Of a DNA stretch of 12,990 bases, positions 1 through 6,887 are shown piece after piece. The DNA is from Alphaproteobacteria bacterium (GTDB lineage: Bacteria; Pseudomonadota; Alphaproteobacteria; Rickettsiales; UBA998). The notes beneath the pieces were generated by a model. It was not told the origin of the DNA and made no database searches. It saw only the letters and a program-made list of their open reading frames with translations. The translations under genes were made by a program, and so were the position numbers. Where the stretch lies: assembly GCA_021730835.1 (NCBI GenBank), contig JAKFYP010000125.1:1-12990 (forward strand), written 5' to 3'. Numbering within the stretch: the stretch's first letter is position 1; each line of letters opens with the position of its first letter.

Positions 1-516
1 GTAGCGATCGGTCAGTTCCCAGTCGCAGCCATGCGCGGCGCGGTAAAGCAGGTCAGAGAGCGCTTCATCGGCCAGGGCCGAACCGGGCGGCGCATGTTCG
101 TATACCTCGCGGCTCAGTTCTGCCGCCTCGTCCATTTGGCCCATATCGGCCAGCGTTTTGGCGAGGTTGAACATGGCCTGAAGATAGCCCGGCTGCACGG
201 CGATGGCCTTGCGGTAGCATTGCGCCGCTGCGGGAAGGTCGCGTATTTTCTCATGCCATAATCCGAGATTCAGCCATGCCTGCGGTAGTTCGACAAAACG
301 CAGCACACCGTCGAGCAGATGGCGGGCATCCTCCATGCGCCAGAGATGGATATAGGTCGCCGCGAGATTGGTAACGATCTCAGGCGAAGTGGGAATACAG
401 GCAACCGCCTGTTCGTAGAGGGCCGCCGCACCGCGATAATCCTTCGCCTGCAGGCGGGCATTGGCTTCGGCGAACAGGGCAAGGCCCCGCCGGTGGGTAT
501 TGTCTGGTTTTTGCAT
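1..516 (-). CDS. TPR-repeat protein, N-terminal part (possible SPINDLY/OGT-like glycosyltransferase)
   Basis: This open frame runs from an ATG at 516 leftwards to the window edge without a stop, giving 172 residues, so the gene is cut at its C-terminal side. About four tetratricopeptide repeats are visible at residues 9-43, 44-77, 78-110 and 111-145. They show the usual W/L-G-Y/F-A-P pattern, for example AWLNLG with AIAVQPG and AMFNLA with YEHAPPG. TPRs form helical scaffolds for protein binding. After the repeats, residues 158-172 read YRAAHGCDWELTDRY, which resembles the TPR-to-catalytic junction of bacterial O-GlcNAc-transferase-like (GT41) proteins. That assignment is inference, since the catalytic part lies outside the window. 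A GGTGAG ribosome-binding site lies 5 bases before the chosen ATG. An in-frame ATG at 561 would add 15 residues but has no such site. The gene is divergent from the pseudokinase gene. Confidence 0.8.
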   Translation of the reverse strand, partial: MQKPDNTHRRGLALFAEANARLQAKDYRGAAALYEQAVACIPTSPEIVTNLAATYIHLWRMEDARHLLDGVLRFVELPQAWLNLGLWHEKIRDLPAAAQCYRKAIAVQPGYLQAMFNLAKTLADMGQMDEAAELSREVYEHAPPGSALADEALSDLLYRAAHGCDWELTDRY

Positions 517-612
517 GGACTCACCGTAGCTGCCGATGGCGGATATGTAAAGGAAGGGCATCACACAGGCGATGGAAAATCCTGAAAATTCCTTTATGTT
601 GCCGAGCTTTCT

Positions 613-640
613 TTGCCACAGCAAAAAACTGCCGTATAAT
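613..640 (+). promoter_or_regulatory. Sigma-70-type promoter for the pseudokinase operon
   Basis: TTGCCA at 613-618 and a perfect TATAAT at 635-640 are separated by 16 bases. Transcription would start near 647. That position is itself an in-frame ATG, so either a leaderless start at 647 or a leader of about 57 bases before the ATG at 704 is possible. The rest of the gap 517-703 between the two divergent genes shows no other clear element. Confidence 0.55.
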
Positions 641-703
641 CACTGCATGGCAGAATCGGCACTTAGCAAAATGGAAACACAGCAGGTTCCCGAAGGGGAA
701 GCG

Positions 704-2806
704 ATGGATGATGCTTTGCCGGAAAAAGGGGAAGTACGCGAGGACGTGCTGGCCGAAGCGGCCCGGCAACTGAAGGAAAGCCTGTCACATTACGAGTCGC
801 CGGGCGTGTCGGTGATGCGCCGCGAAAGCGACCGGCTCAAGGAGCGTTACACCATCCATTGCGACAAGATGTTGCCGCAGTTCAGTTACGGCGGAGCGAA
901 TGCCTACGCGGTGACCGACAGCAAGGACGACGCCCATTCCTATTTCGCCTATATCTGTAATCCGATGCGGCCTTACCGCGCCCGGGCGCTGGCGGCGCTG
1001 GGCAGTTTCCCCAATAACCACCTGATCCGGCTGGCCGATCACGGCGTGGCGCATATCTCCGCGACCGGCGATGCCCGTTATGTACTGGTCTATCAGAAGC
1101 CTGACGGCAAGCGCTTATCCGATCTGCTGACCGGTAGTCAGCGTCTGCCGGAGAACGTGTTTATCGAGAAAATCCTCAAGCCGCTGCATGAGGTTATTGC
1201 GATTTTCGAGGAGAAGGGCATCAGTCATTGCCGGATACATCCTGCCAATCTGTTCATGGGGGAGGGTATTGTGCTCGGGGATTGCGTCGCCGAGTCGGCG
1301 AGTTACTCCAAACCCTTTCTCTATGAACCGCTCGAGCGCCTGATGGCGTCGCAGGAGGGTATGGGGGCAGGCTCGACTAAAGTGGATGTCTACAGTCTGG
1401 CGGTGCTGGCCATTGAGTGCATGTTCGGGCTGGAGCGATTCAGCGCCCTGAGCAAGGAACATTATGCGGCGCTGCAACTGCATTCGGGGACGTATAATGT
1501 CATGACCTCGCAGATCAGCGTTTCTTCCAACCTCAGTGATTTCCTCATCGGCGCGCTCAACGACAATACGGCGGAACGCTGGGGAGTCGAGCAACTCGGT
1601 AACTGGCTGGGCGGCAAGCGCTACAATTTGCTGCATCCGTCCGAACCACGTGATTCGCACCGTCCGTTTGTTTTCGCGGAAAAGGAATACCATAGCCTGC
1701 GCACCATCGCCCATACCTTCCATCGGCATTGGGATGACGCTCGCGCCGTCGTGCGCGACGATGCCCTGCCGCGCTGGATCGACCAGTGCATGCACAAAAA
1801 AAACCGGGCGGATGTCGTTCGCCGCGCCATTGATACCAGCGGCGGCATGACCGTCACCAACCAGAAGCTCAATGACGAGTTGCTCTCCAAAGTCATCTCG
1901 GCGCTCGATCCTGACGGGCCGCTGCGCTATATGGAGTTGTCGCTCAATTTCGATATGCTCGGGCCGGTATTGTGCAGTGCCATCCGTACCGGAAACCAGC
2001 GGGCGATCAACCAGATTAATGCCATGATCCGCATGGATCTGCCGAATTTCTGGTGCGACCAGCAGGGAGCGCATCTGAGCAAGGAATGCTCGGATATTCT
2101 GTGGAAAATGCAGCGCACCCATCGCTTTATTTCCCGGGTGAGCGTTGGCTTCGGCATTGAGCGATTCCTCTATGAGATGAATCCGCATTTACCCTGCATG
2201 AGTGAGCGGGTCATCGCCAGCTATCCGACTTCCCTCAAAGAGTTGCTGCTGTGCCTCGATGCGCTGGCGGTGGAGAGCCACGAGGATAGTCTGGTGGATC
2301 GTAACATCGCTGCCTATATCACCTGCCATGCCAATATTGCTAAGGAAACCGGCTTTCTCATGCTGGGGCATTATCCAAAACTGGCGCAAAGTCCCGAATT
2401 GCAGGTGATGTTCATGCTTGCCAAAGCGCAGGAGAAATCACGAGTCGGCGCGCTGCGCGGGCTGGCAAGCTGGGCGGGATATCGGCTGATCGGGCTGCTT
2501 TCCTGCCTGCATAGCCAGAAAGTGCGCAAGCAGATAACGCGGGATATTATTGCCGCGGCGGAATACGGGCAGGTATCGCTGGTGCTCGGTGCGCTGATCA
2601 ATTCCAAAATGCTGGCGCAGGACGCGGAAGGGTTTCTTCAGGCGGTTGAGGTATATAAGAAGAATAACCGCAAAATCGCTCGCCTGACCGATGTTAAAGC
2701 GCAGGCCGAGCGCAATCAGTATTTCGGGCGGCGTATCTCACTGATGGTTTCCGTCGGGATGCTCTCCTACGCTATTTATCATGTCCTGAAGCTGCACGCC
2801 CTGTAG
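704..2806 (+). CDS. Membrane-anchored pseudokinase-like protein
   Basis: A 700-residue protein. Residues about 45-270 look like a Ser/Thr protein-kinase fold with broken catalytic motifs. The position of the catalytic-loop HRDxKPxN reads HCRIHPAN (175-182), so the catalytic Asp is replaced while P and N remain. The DFG position reads GDCV, keeping only the Asp (193). The beta-3 strand has YFAYICN with no obvious VAIK lysine. The helix-F signature DVYSLAVLA (from Asp228) is kept. The roughly 400 residues that follow are mostly helical and match no family I recognise. The last 25 residues form one hydrophobic helix between basic residues, a likely tail anchor with the bulk in the cytoplasm. I infer a scaffold or nucleotide-sensing role rather than phosphotransfer. 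I chose ATG 704 for the strong AAGGGG site 5 bases upstream. In-frame ATGs at 572, 647 and 671 are alternatives, and 572 lies upstream of the promoter. A small membrane protein follows after 7 bases. Confidence 0.72.
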   Translation: MDDALPEKGEVREDVLAEAARQLKESLSHYESPGVSVMRRESDRLKERYTIHCDKMLPQFSYGGANAYAVTDSKDDAHSYFAYICNPMRPYRARALAALGSFPNNHLIRLADHGVAHISATGDARYVLVYQKPDGKRLSDLLTGSQRLPENVFIEKILKPLHEVIAIFEEKGISHCRIHPANLFMGEGIVLGDCVAESASYSKPFLYEPLERLMASQEGMGAGSTKVDVYSLAVLAIECMFGLERFSALSKEHYAALQLHSGTYNVMTSQISVSSNLSDFLIGALNDNTAERWGVEQLGNWLGGKRYNLLHPSEPRDSHRPFVFAEKEYHSLRTIAHTFHRHWDDARAVVRDDALPRWIDQCMHKKNRADVVRRAIDTSGGMTVTNQKLNDELLSKVISALDPDGPLRYMELSLNFDMLGPVLCSAIRTGNQRAINQINAMIRMDLPNFWCDQQGAHLSKECSDILWKMQRTHRFISRVSVGFGIERFLYEMNPHLPCMSERVIASYPTSLKELLLCLDALAVESHEDSLVDRNIAAYITCHANIAKETGFLMLGHYPKLAQSPELQVMFMLAKAQEKSRVGALRGLASWAGYRLIGLLSCLHSQKVRKQITRDIIAAAEYGQVSLVLGALINSKMLAQDAEGFLQAVEVYKKNNRKIARLTDVKAQAERNQYFGRRISLMVSVGMLSYAIYHVLKLHAL

Positions 2807-2813
2807 GTATCCC

Positions 2814-3284
2814 ATGTCGAACGAGGAGAAGGGCAAGAAGCCCAGAAAAGAGAAAAAAGGCAGAAGCAAGACGGCGTTGCTGTTGCTGGTCGCCGGGTTC
2901 GCGCTGGCCTTCATCATCCAGTCTACGATCATCCTGCTGCTGATGGGCATGATCCCGACGATCGTGGCGTTCATCGTTGATACCGGCAAGCAGAAAAGTC
3001 TGGCGCGCACGGTCTTTATGTGTAATCTCTCAGGCGTATTGCCTTATGTATCTGAACTGGTCGCCACCGGAAACAATATGCGGATGTTCATGCAGTACTT
3101 TACCGATCCCAAAGTCTGGTTTTTCATGTATGCCGCCGCCGGGGTGGGCTGGCTGCTCTATAAAGGCTCGCATAACCTTGTCGCTTTCTGGTATCAGGTT
3201 TCGCATCAGGCCAAAATCGCCCATATCGAATCCGTGCAAAGACAGCTTATCCGCGAATGGGGGCCGGAACTCAGGCGGAAGTAA
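2814..3284 (+). CDS. Small multi-pass membrane protein, partner of the pseudokinase
   Basis: A 156-residue protein that I cannot assign to a named family. It opens with a strongly basic, Lys-rich stretch (residues 6-19), as in a cytoplasmic N-terminus. A long hydrophobic region at about 20-56 could hold two membrane helices, and a third helix lies at about 101-117. The C-terminal 35 residues are polar and probably cytoplasmic. Its ATG follows the pseudokinase stop by 7 bases, and the TAGGT that serves as ribosome-binding site includes that stop, so the two are very probably cotranscribed and translationally coupled. This suggests the two products act together at the inner membrane, with the pseudokinase tail helix packing against this protein. 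That is inference from gene order and topology. The last 14 bases overlap the end of thiE on the other strand. Confidence 0.75.
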   Translation: MSNEEKGKKPRKEKKGRSKTALLLLVAGFALAFIIQSTIILLLMGMIPTIVAFIVDTGKQKSLARTVFMCNLSGVLPYVSELVATGNNMRMFMQYFTDPKVWFFMYAAAGVGWLLYKGSHNLVAFWYQVSHQAKIAHIESVQRQLIREWGPELRRK

Positions 3285-3966
3285 TGGCTTTCCGAAATGC
3301 CTGCACGGCTGCCTGAGGGCCTTGCGGGTGTTCCCATACGGCGGTAATCACCGCGAGGAAATCGGCTCCGGCGCGCACCAGCGGCGCGCAGTTATCCGGC
3401 GTGATCCCGCCGATGGCGACGCAGGGCACGGTTGTCCACGCGCTCCACCATTCGAGCAGGGAAATATCGGGTGTGCCCCAGCGCTCCAACGCTTGCGGAG
3501 TTTTGGAAGTCGTCGGAAAAAACGCTCCGAACGCCACATAATCCGCACCCTGCTCCCCGGCCTCCATCGCCAGATGCCGGGAGGCGTGGCAGGTCACGCC
3601 GATAGCGGCGTCTTCGCCGAGCAGGGCGCGGGCCGCCGCGATGTCGCCGTCCTCCTGCCCGAGATGCACCCCGTCCGCCCCGGCGGCTTTGGCCAGCATG
3701 GGGGAATCGTTGACAATCAGGGCCACGTCGTGCGCCCGGCAGACCGGTATAAGGGTTTCCGCCGACTTCAGTATGACCTCATCCGGCGCGGCGGGCAGGG
3801 TAAGGCGGGTTTTTGCCTCCTTCGCCGGGGCGGCTTGCTTGAGGCGTAACTGAAACGCGCCGACGCCGCCTGCCGACAGGGCTGCATCCAGCGTTTCGGA
3901 AAACCGGCTGAGATCGTCAATAACCGGCGGGGAAATAAGATATAACTGACACATATCATCGGACAT
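3271..3966 (-). CDS. thiE: Thiamine-phosphate synthase
   Basis: ThiE joins hydroxymethylpyrimidine diphosphate and the thiazole phosphate to form thiamine phosphate in the cytoplasm. The 231-residue TIM-barrel protein shows the family motifs in order: QLRLK (39-43), VNDSPMLA (from 85), GVHLGQED (99-106), IGVTCH (122-127), FGAFFPTTSK (146-155) and the phosphate-binding VAIGGITPDN (183-192). Between QLRLK and VND there are around 15 residues more than in the versions I know, in a stretch rich in Ala, Lys and Pro. The start is set at ATG 3966. An ATG 12 bases further in (3954) gives the sequence MCQLYLI and is also possible. The 3' end overlaps the small membrane-protein gene by 14 bases in a convergent arrangement. 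No other thiamine gene is adjacent and no TPP riboswitch is visible in the short upstream region. Confidence 0.95.
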   Translation of the reverse strand: MSDDMCQLYLISPPVIDDLSRFSETLDAALSAGGVGAFQLRLKQAAPAKEAKTRLTLPAAPDEVILKSAETLIPVCRAHDVALIVNDSPMLAKAAGADGVHLGQEDGDIAAARALLGEDAAIGVTCHASRHLAMEAGEQGADYVAFGAFFPTTSKTPQALERWGTPDISLLEWWSAWTTVPCVAIGGITPDNCAPLVRAGADFLAVITAVWEHPQGPQAAVQAFRKAITSA

Positions 3967-3971
3967 GGCCT

Positions 3972-4000
3972 TTTATAGCATGGCCGCATACCCGCGTAAA
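3972..4000 (-). promoter_or_regulatory. Promoter for thiE, placed for a leaderless or near-leaderless mRNA
   Basis: Read on the minus strand, TTTACG (4000-3995) and TATAAA (3977-3972) are 17 bases apart. Only 5 bases, AGGCC, lie between the -10 box and the ATG at 3966. The transcript would then begin at or next to the start codon, or leave a 12-base leader if translation starts at 3954. Confidence 0.5.
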
Positions 4001-4021
4001 AGCCCAATCATCTAAAATTCA

Positions 4022-4050
4022 TTAAAAAATTAAGGGTTTTGTGGTAGAAT
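4022..4050 (+). promoter_or_regulatory. Extended -10 promoter for the orphan gene at 4088
   Basis: TGGTAGAAT at 4042-4050 is a good extended -10 element. A weak TTAAAA at 4022-4027 lies 17 bases upstream of TAGAAT. Transcription would start near 4057, which rules out the ATG at 4049 as the usual start and favours the ATG at 4088. Confidence 0.4.
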
Positions 4051-4087
4051 GGTATCAGGCCTGTCTATCAGTTCAGGCGCTTGCAAT

Positions 4088-5020
4088 ATGGGTAAAAAAA
4101 ATAGTGAGACACCGGGATCGCCGTCGCAACCCCCTGTACAGACAGTCCGGGTAGAGCATACCGGGCTTTCCGGTGCGATTCAGGATGCGGTAACAGGCGT
4201 ATCTTCTACTGGTGCACAAGCAGGAATTACCCGTGAGCAGATCGAAAAACTGCCCAATGGCACTGTCGATGCCGGTATCAATACGATCGGTTATCAGGGC
4301 ATCACACGCACGCCGGGAGAAACGGTGATCCGTGCTGGAGTAAATACCGCTCCTTTATTCAAAACGGCGGTGAGCATGCAGGCGGGGGTTTTCACTGTTT
4401 CTCTGAATGGAAACACTGAGGCGGGAGTGCAAAGCAGTCTTTCCGTAAGTACCGGGGGAACGGTTACTGTCGATGTGGAGGGAGTGATCCGCCAAAAGGT
4501 GACAGACGATATTACCGCTTTTGGTACGGCAGGCGTGACGGCGAATTTGTCAGGCGGCGATGTCGTCATTAAAGGATCGGGTGGCGCACGGGTGGAGTTT
4601 GGCCCGGAAAAAGCGTATTCCGTGACGGCTGCGGGGGGCTATAACGGGCATGACCCTTATGGTCGGGCGGAAGCCGGAAAAAAGGTTCTGGACGGATTGG
4701 TTGAAGTTCGGGCAGGGTTCACGGTTTCAGCCGGAGACAAGCCGGAAGTGATACCGGGTGGCGGTGTGACCGTGATTCTGGATCCCGTCACCAAAAAAGC
4801 GTCGGGGGATCGGCTTGGCTTGCCGAACGCACCAGCGAACGCACCCTCAATTCCTGTATCTCCTGTCTCACCGCCGGAAGAAATCCGCCACATCCGCACT
4901 GTCATGAATAATGCAGGCGTAACGCCGCTTAGCGACGCGCCGTCCGCCGCTCCTCCGGGATGCACGCCGACGCCCTCCGGCCAGGGGATGAATTGCGTCT
5001 CCGATAAGCCTCACCGGTAG
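4088..5020 (+). CDS. Orphan Gly/Val/Thr-rich protein, probably beta-structured
   Basis: A 310-residue protein that I do not recognise. The middle (about residues 60-255) alternates small, hydrophobic and polar residues with many Gly, Val and Thr (for example AGVNTAP, TVTVDVEGV, VVIKGSGGARVEF, VEVRAGFTVSAG), a pattern typical of repeated beta strands as in barrels or beta solenoids. No signal peptide is visible at the N-terminus (MGKKNSETPG), and there is no membrane helix. The C-terminal 60 residues are Pro-rich and low in complexity, with two cysteines ten residues apart (GCTPTPSGQGMNC) that might pair. A phage-like or surface protein exported by a non-Sec route is conceivable, but that is speculation. 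ATG 4088 is preferred because a promoter overlaps the alternative ATG at 4049, which would add 13 residues. The gene is convergent with the barrel-protein gene, 8 bases apart. Confidence 0.7.
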   Translation: MGKKNSETPGSPSQPPVQTVRVEHTGLSGAIQDAVTGVSSTGAQAGITREQIEKLPNGTVDAGINTIGYQGITRTPGETVIRAGVNTAPLFKTAVSMQAGVFTVSLNGNTEAGVQSSLSVSTGGTVTVDVEGVIRQKVTDDITAFGTAGVTANLSGGDVVIKGSGGARVEFGPEKAYSVTAAGGYNGHDPYGRAEAGKKVLDGLVEVRAGFTVSAGDKPEVIPGGGVTVILDPVTKKASGDRLGLPNAPANAPSIPVSPVSPPEEIRHIRTVMNNAGVTPLSDAPSAAPPGCTPTPSGQGMNCVSDKPHR

Positions 5021-5047
5021 AACGCTATCTAAAACGACCGGTTGAGG
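5009..5047 (+). repeat. Hairpin spanning both convergent stop codons
   Basis: CCTCACCGGT (5009-5018) and ACCGGTTGAGG (5037-5047) form a ten-pair stem with one bulged T around an 18-base loop that holds both stop regions. Neither strand has a T-run directly after the stem, so this is not a standard intrinsic terminator. It may still act as a shared 3' stabilising or terminating structure. Confidence 0.4.
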
Positions 5048-5754
5048 AAAAACTTAAAGGCGCTGTCGGGAGTCTGCCGGGAAATGCCGAATTGCAGGCC
5101 GGTTTGAAATCCCCAGCTATCGCTGAACTTCCCGTACATCACCGGCCCGATCGTATGGCGCTGATCCTCCCAGCTTCCGCTATGGTTGAGCCGCCCGAAA
5201 TTGTTGAACATCTCAAAGCCGAGTTTCGATTCCCCCTCCGGCAGCTTGTATAATCCCTGCCAGCTCAGCGCCAGACCCAGCCCATCCTGTTTATCCTCTC
5301 CCACCTCGTGCGAGAACACCACGTTATGCGTCAGGATGTAAGCGCCGGGGGAAGTGCGGCCAAACCATAAGACGGCGGCGCTGTCGGGTTTGTCGTCACC
5401 GTCGGCCAGCGCGTAAGCCAGCTTGATCGCCCCGCCATAGCCGGTTTCATCTTCCTCCAGTAATTGCAATTTTGATTCAACGCCGGTAGCGCCGTATTCA
5501 AAGACCCCGGCTTCCCGTTGCGCCTGCGTGGCGAACAGCCGCAGATTAAACCACTCGTTAAAATCGTAATCGAATTGCTCGCGCAGACGGAAGGCGCGGG
5601 CATTCTGATCGTCACCGAAATCCACACCGCTGCGAATCTCCGCCACCGCTTTCCCCGCCTTCACATCGGGCGGAGTGACGTTGTTCAGCGTCGCATAAGC
5701 AGGCGCGCCTGAGAGCGCCAGCATCGCCGCCGCATAAATGGAAAATACCCGCAT
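5029..5754 (-). CDS. Secreted protein, putative outer-membrane beta-barrel
   Basis: A 241-residue protein with a typical Sec signal peptide: MRVFS, a hydrophobic core, and likely cleavage after AYA at residue 21. The mature part is rich in aromatic residues in alternating strands (for example FNLRLFATQAQ, AAVLWFGR, GFQTGLQFGISR) and ends in LNRSF. A terminal Phe preceded by alternating hydrophobic residues is the usual C-terminal signal for outer-membrane barrel assembly by BAM. About 8 to 10 strands would fit. I cannot name a family or substrate, and there is no TonB box or plug domain. The gene lies 42 bases after rlmB on the same strand, so it may be transcribed with rlmB, with a hairpin in the gap. 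The ribosome-binding site is weak (GGCGGC close to the ATG). It is convergent with the orphan gene at 4088-5020. Confidence 0.78.
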   Translation of the reverse strand: MRVFSIYAAAMLALSGAPAYATLNNVTPPDVKAGKAVAEIRSGVDFGDDQNARAFRLREQFDYDFNEWFNLRLFATQAQREAGVFEYGATGVESKLQLLEEDETGYGGAIKLAYALADGDDKPDSAAVLWFGRTSPGAYILTHNVVFSHEVGEDKQDGLGLALSWQGLYKLPEGESKLGFEMFNNFGRLNHSGSWEDQRHTIGPVMYGKFSDSWGFQTGLQFGISRQTPDSAFKFFLNRSF

Positions 5755-5760
5755 GCCGCC

Positions 5761-5801
5761 AGTGAAGCAGAAACAGCGCTGTGATGCAAGCCGACTTCAC
5801 T
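5761..5801 (-). repeat. Hairpin between rlmB and the barrel-protein gene
   Basis: AGTGAAG (5761-5767) and CTTCACT (5795-5801) are perfect 7-base inverted repeats around a 27-base loop, which contains the palindrome CAGCGCTG at 5774-5781. In the minus-strand transcript the stem includes the rlmB stop codon and ends six bases before the next ATG. It could control translation or processing of the downstream gene. Confidence 0.4.
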
Positions 5802-6627
5802 TTCGTGTAATCGCATAAAGCGCGATGGCGGCGGCGTTGGAGACATTGAGGCTTTCCATCGCCGCCGATATGGGGATGCGCGCCAGCAGGTCGCAGCGCT
5901 CGGCGGTCAGGCGGCGCATGCCTTTGCCTTCCGCGCCAAGCACCAGCGCCGTTTTTCCGGAAGTATTCATATGGCCGATAGCGGTTGTGGCTTCGCCGTC
6001 GAGGCCCAGTACCCACCAGCCCGCCTCCTTGAGGTCATCCAGCGCCCGGGCCAGATTGGTTACCGGTGCGTAGGGGACGATATCCAGCGCTCCGCACGCT
6101 GCCTTGGCCAGTGCTCCCGATTCATGCGCCGCGCCGTCTTTGGGCATGATGATCGCCCGCACGCTGAACGCCGCCGCCGTGCGGAAAATCGCCCCCACGT
6201 TATGCGGGTCGGTAATCTGGTCGAGAATGAGCAGGGTTTCCGATGACCCGGCAAACGAAGTAACGGCTCCTTCCGCTGCTTGCGGGGAGGTGTTGGGAGG
6301 GGAACTTCCCCCCTTTGGATGCGAAAGAAGCATATCCTCCAGCGCCAGCCCCTCGAGTGGCTCGACCAGCATGGCAATCCCCTGATGCACGGCATCCCCC
6401 CTGAGCAGCCGGTCAATTTCCGCGGGCGAGAGGATTTCAACCGGCGCAAGGCCCGTGCGCTCCGGCGGCAGGGCAGGGGCCGCGTTGCGTGTCGCCGCGA
6501 TACGCCGGATATGGCGCGCCGGGTTGGCGATGGCGGCGGCACAGGCGTGCTGGCCGTACATCCAGTAGGCTCCCTGAGGCCCCTGAGTTTTCTGGCGGGG
6601 CTTTCCGCGATGCTTTTTTCCGGTCAT
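5797..6627 (-). CDS. rlmB: 23S rRNA 2'-O-ribose methyltransferase RlmB (TrmH/SpoU family)
   Basis: RlmB-type enzymes transfer a methyl group from S-adenosylmethionine to the ribose of a guanosine in 23S rRNA (Gm2251 in E. coli). The 276-residue protein has a Lys/Arg-rich tail, then a substrate-binding domain starting YWMYGQHAC with ANPARHIRRI. The SPOUT knot domain shows its three motifs: DPHNVGAIFRTA, LVLGAEGKGMRRL and IPISAAMESLNVSNAAAIALY. Near residues 103-125, between the two domains, is an unusual Pro/Ser/Ala-rich stretch encoded by palindromic DNA. Other TrmH-family guanosine methyltransferases share the motifs, so the exact target is inferred. The start is set at ATG 6627, giving MTGKKHRGK, with GGG-rich sequence upstream and a possible promoter at 6658-6663. 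The frame remains open to an ATG at 6753, but those 42 extra residues look non-coding. Confidence 0.88.
   Translation of the reverse strand: MTGKKHRGKPRQKTQGPQGAYWMYGQHACAAAIANPARHIRRIAATRNAAPALPPERTGLAPVEILSPAEIDRLLRGDAVHQGIAMLVEPLEGLALEDMLLSHPKGGSSPPNTSPQAAEGAVTSFAGSSETLLILDQITDPHNVGAIFRTAAAFSVRAIIMPKDGAAHESGALAKAACGALDIVPYAPVTNLARALDDLKEAGWWVLGLDGEATTAIGHMNTSGKTALVLGAEGKGMRRLTAERCDLLARIPISAAMESLNVSNAAAIALYAITRK
6267..6313. repeat. Palindromic insert-like stretch inside rlmB
   Basis: Two imperfect inverted repeats lie side by side within the coding sequence. The first is CTCC-tt-CCGC with GCGGGGAG around a 5-base loop (6267-6289). The second is GGGGAA-c-TTCCCC (6299-6311). The region encodes the linker SPPNTSPQAAEGA, in frame. 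Palindromic elements inserted in frame into genes are known in Rickettsia and Caulobacter, and this resembles them. Confidence 0.4.
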
Positions 6628-6657
6628 TTCCCTACCCGTATCGTTGACACCGGGCCG

Positions 6658-6663
6658 CTTATA
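6658..6663 (-). promoter_or_regulatory. Possible -10 box for rlmB
   Basis: TATAAG on the minus strand, directly preceded by TG, lies 30 bases upstream of the chosen rlmB start. No clear -35 box is seen. I see nothing firm in the remaining part of 6628-6799 between rlmB and the tRNA gene, including no clear tRNA promoter. Confidence 0.25.
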
Positions 6664-6799
6664 CAGTAGCACACCAGATTCCGAAAGGATTTGGTTAGGT
6701 TTCAGGACGCAGGGGCCGGGATTCGGGGTGTAGTACACGGTCACGCATTTCATACGGATATCCCTGATTTCCGATTCCGGTTCCTGATCCTCACGGCAA

Positions 6800-6885
6800 G
6801 GAGGGGTGGCCGAGCGGTCAATGGCAGCAGACTGTAAATCTGCCGGGTTTTCCCTACGAAGGTTCGAATCCTTCCCCCTCCACCA
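6800..6885 (+). tRNA. tRNA-Tyr (GTA anticodon)
   Basis: The acceptor strands GGAGGGG (6800-6806) and CCCCTCC (6875-6881) pair fully, followed by discriminator A at 6882 and an encoded CCA. The anticodon arm is GCAGA, loop CTGTAAA, TCTGC, with anticodon GTA at 6834-6836, which reads Tyr codons UAC and UAU. The T arm is GAAGG, TTCGAAT, CCTTC. A long variable region (CGGGTTTTCCCTAC) makes it a class II tRNA, as expected for bacterial tRNA-Tyr. A partial copy of its 3' end occurs at 7617-7646. Confidence 0.97.
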
Positions 6886-6887
6886 TT

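Noticed and set aside
1115..2188. Long open frame (357 codons) on the minus strand opposite the pseudokinase gene
   Set aside because: Its protein is rich in Arg, His and Gln with no recognisable domain, it has no clear ribosome-binding site, and the plus-strand gene explains the codon pattern. It is a shadow of high-GC coding sequence.
2977..3849. Plus-strand open frame of 290 codons running across the small membrane-protein gene and thiE
   Set aside because: It crosses two well-supported genes in other frames and its product is Arg/Gly/Pro-rich without motifs.
6628..6753. N-terminal extension of rlmB
   Set aside because: The sequence lacks the basic tail typical of the family, and a better start with a nearby possible promoter exists at 6627.
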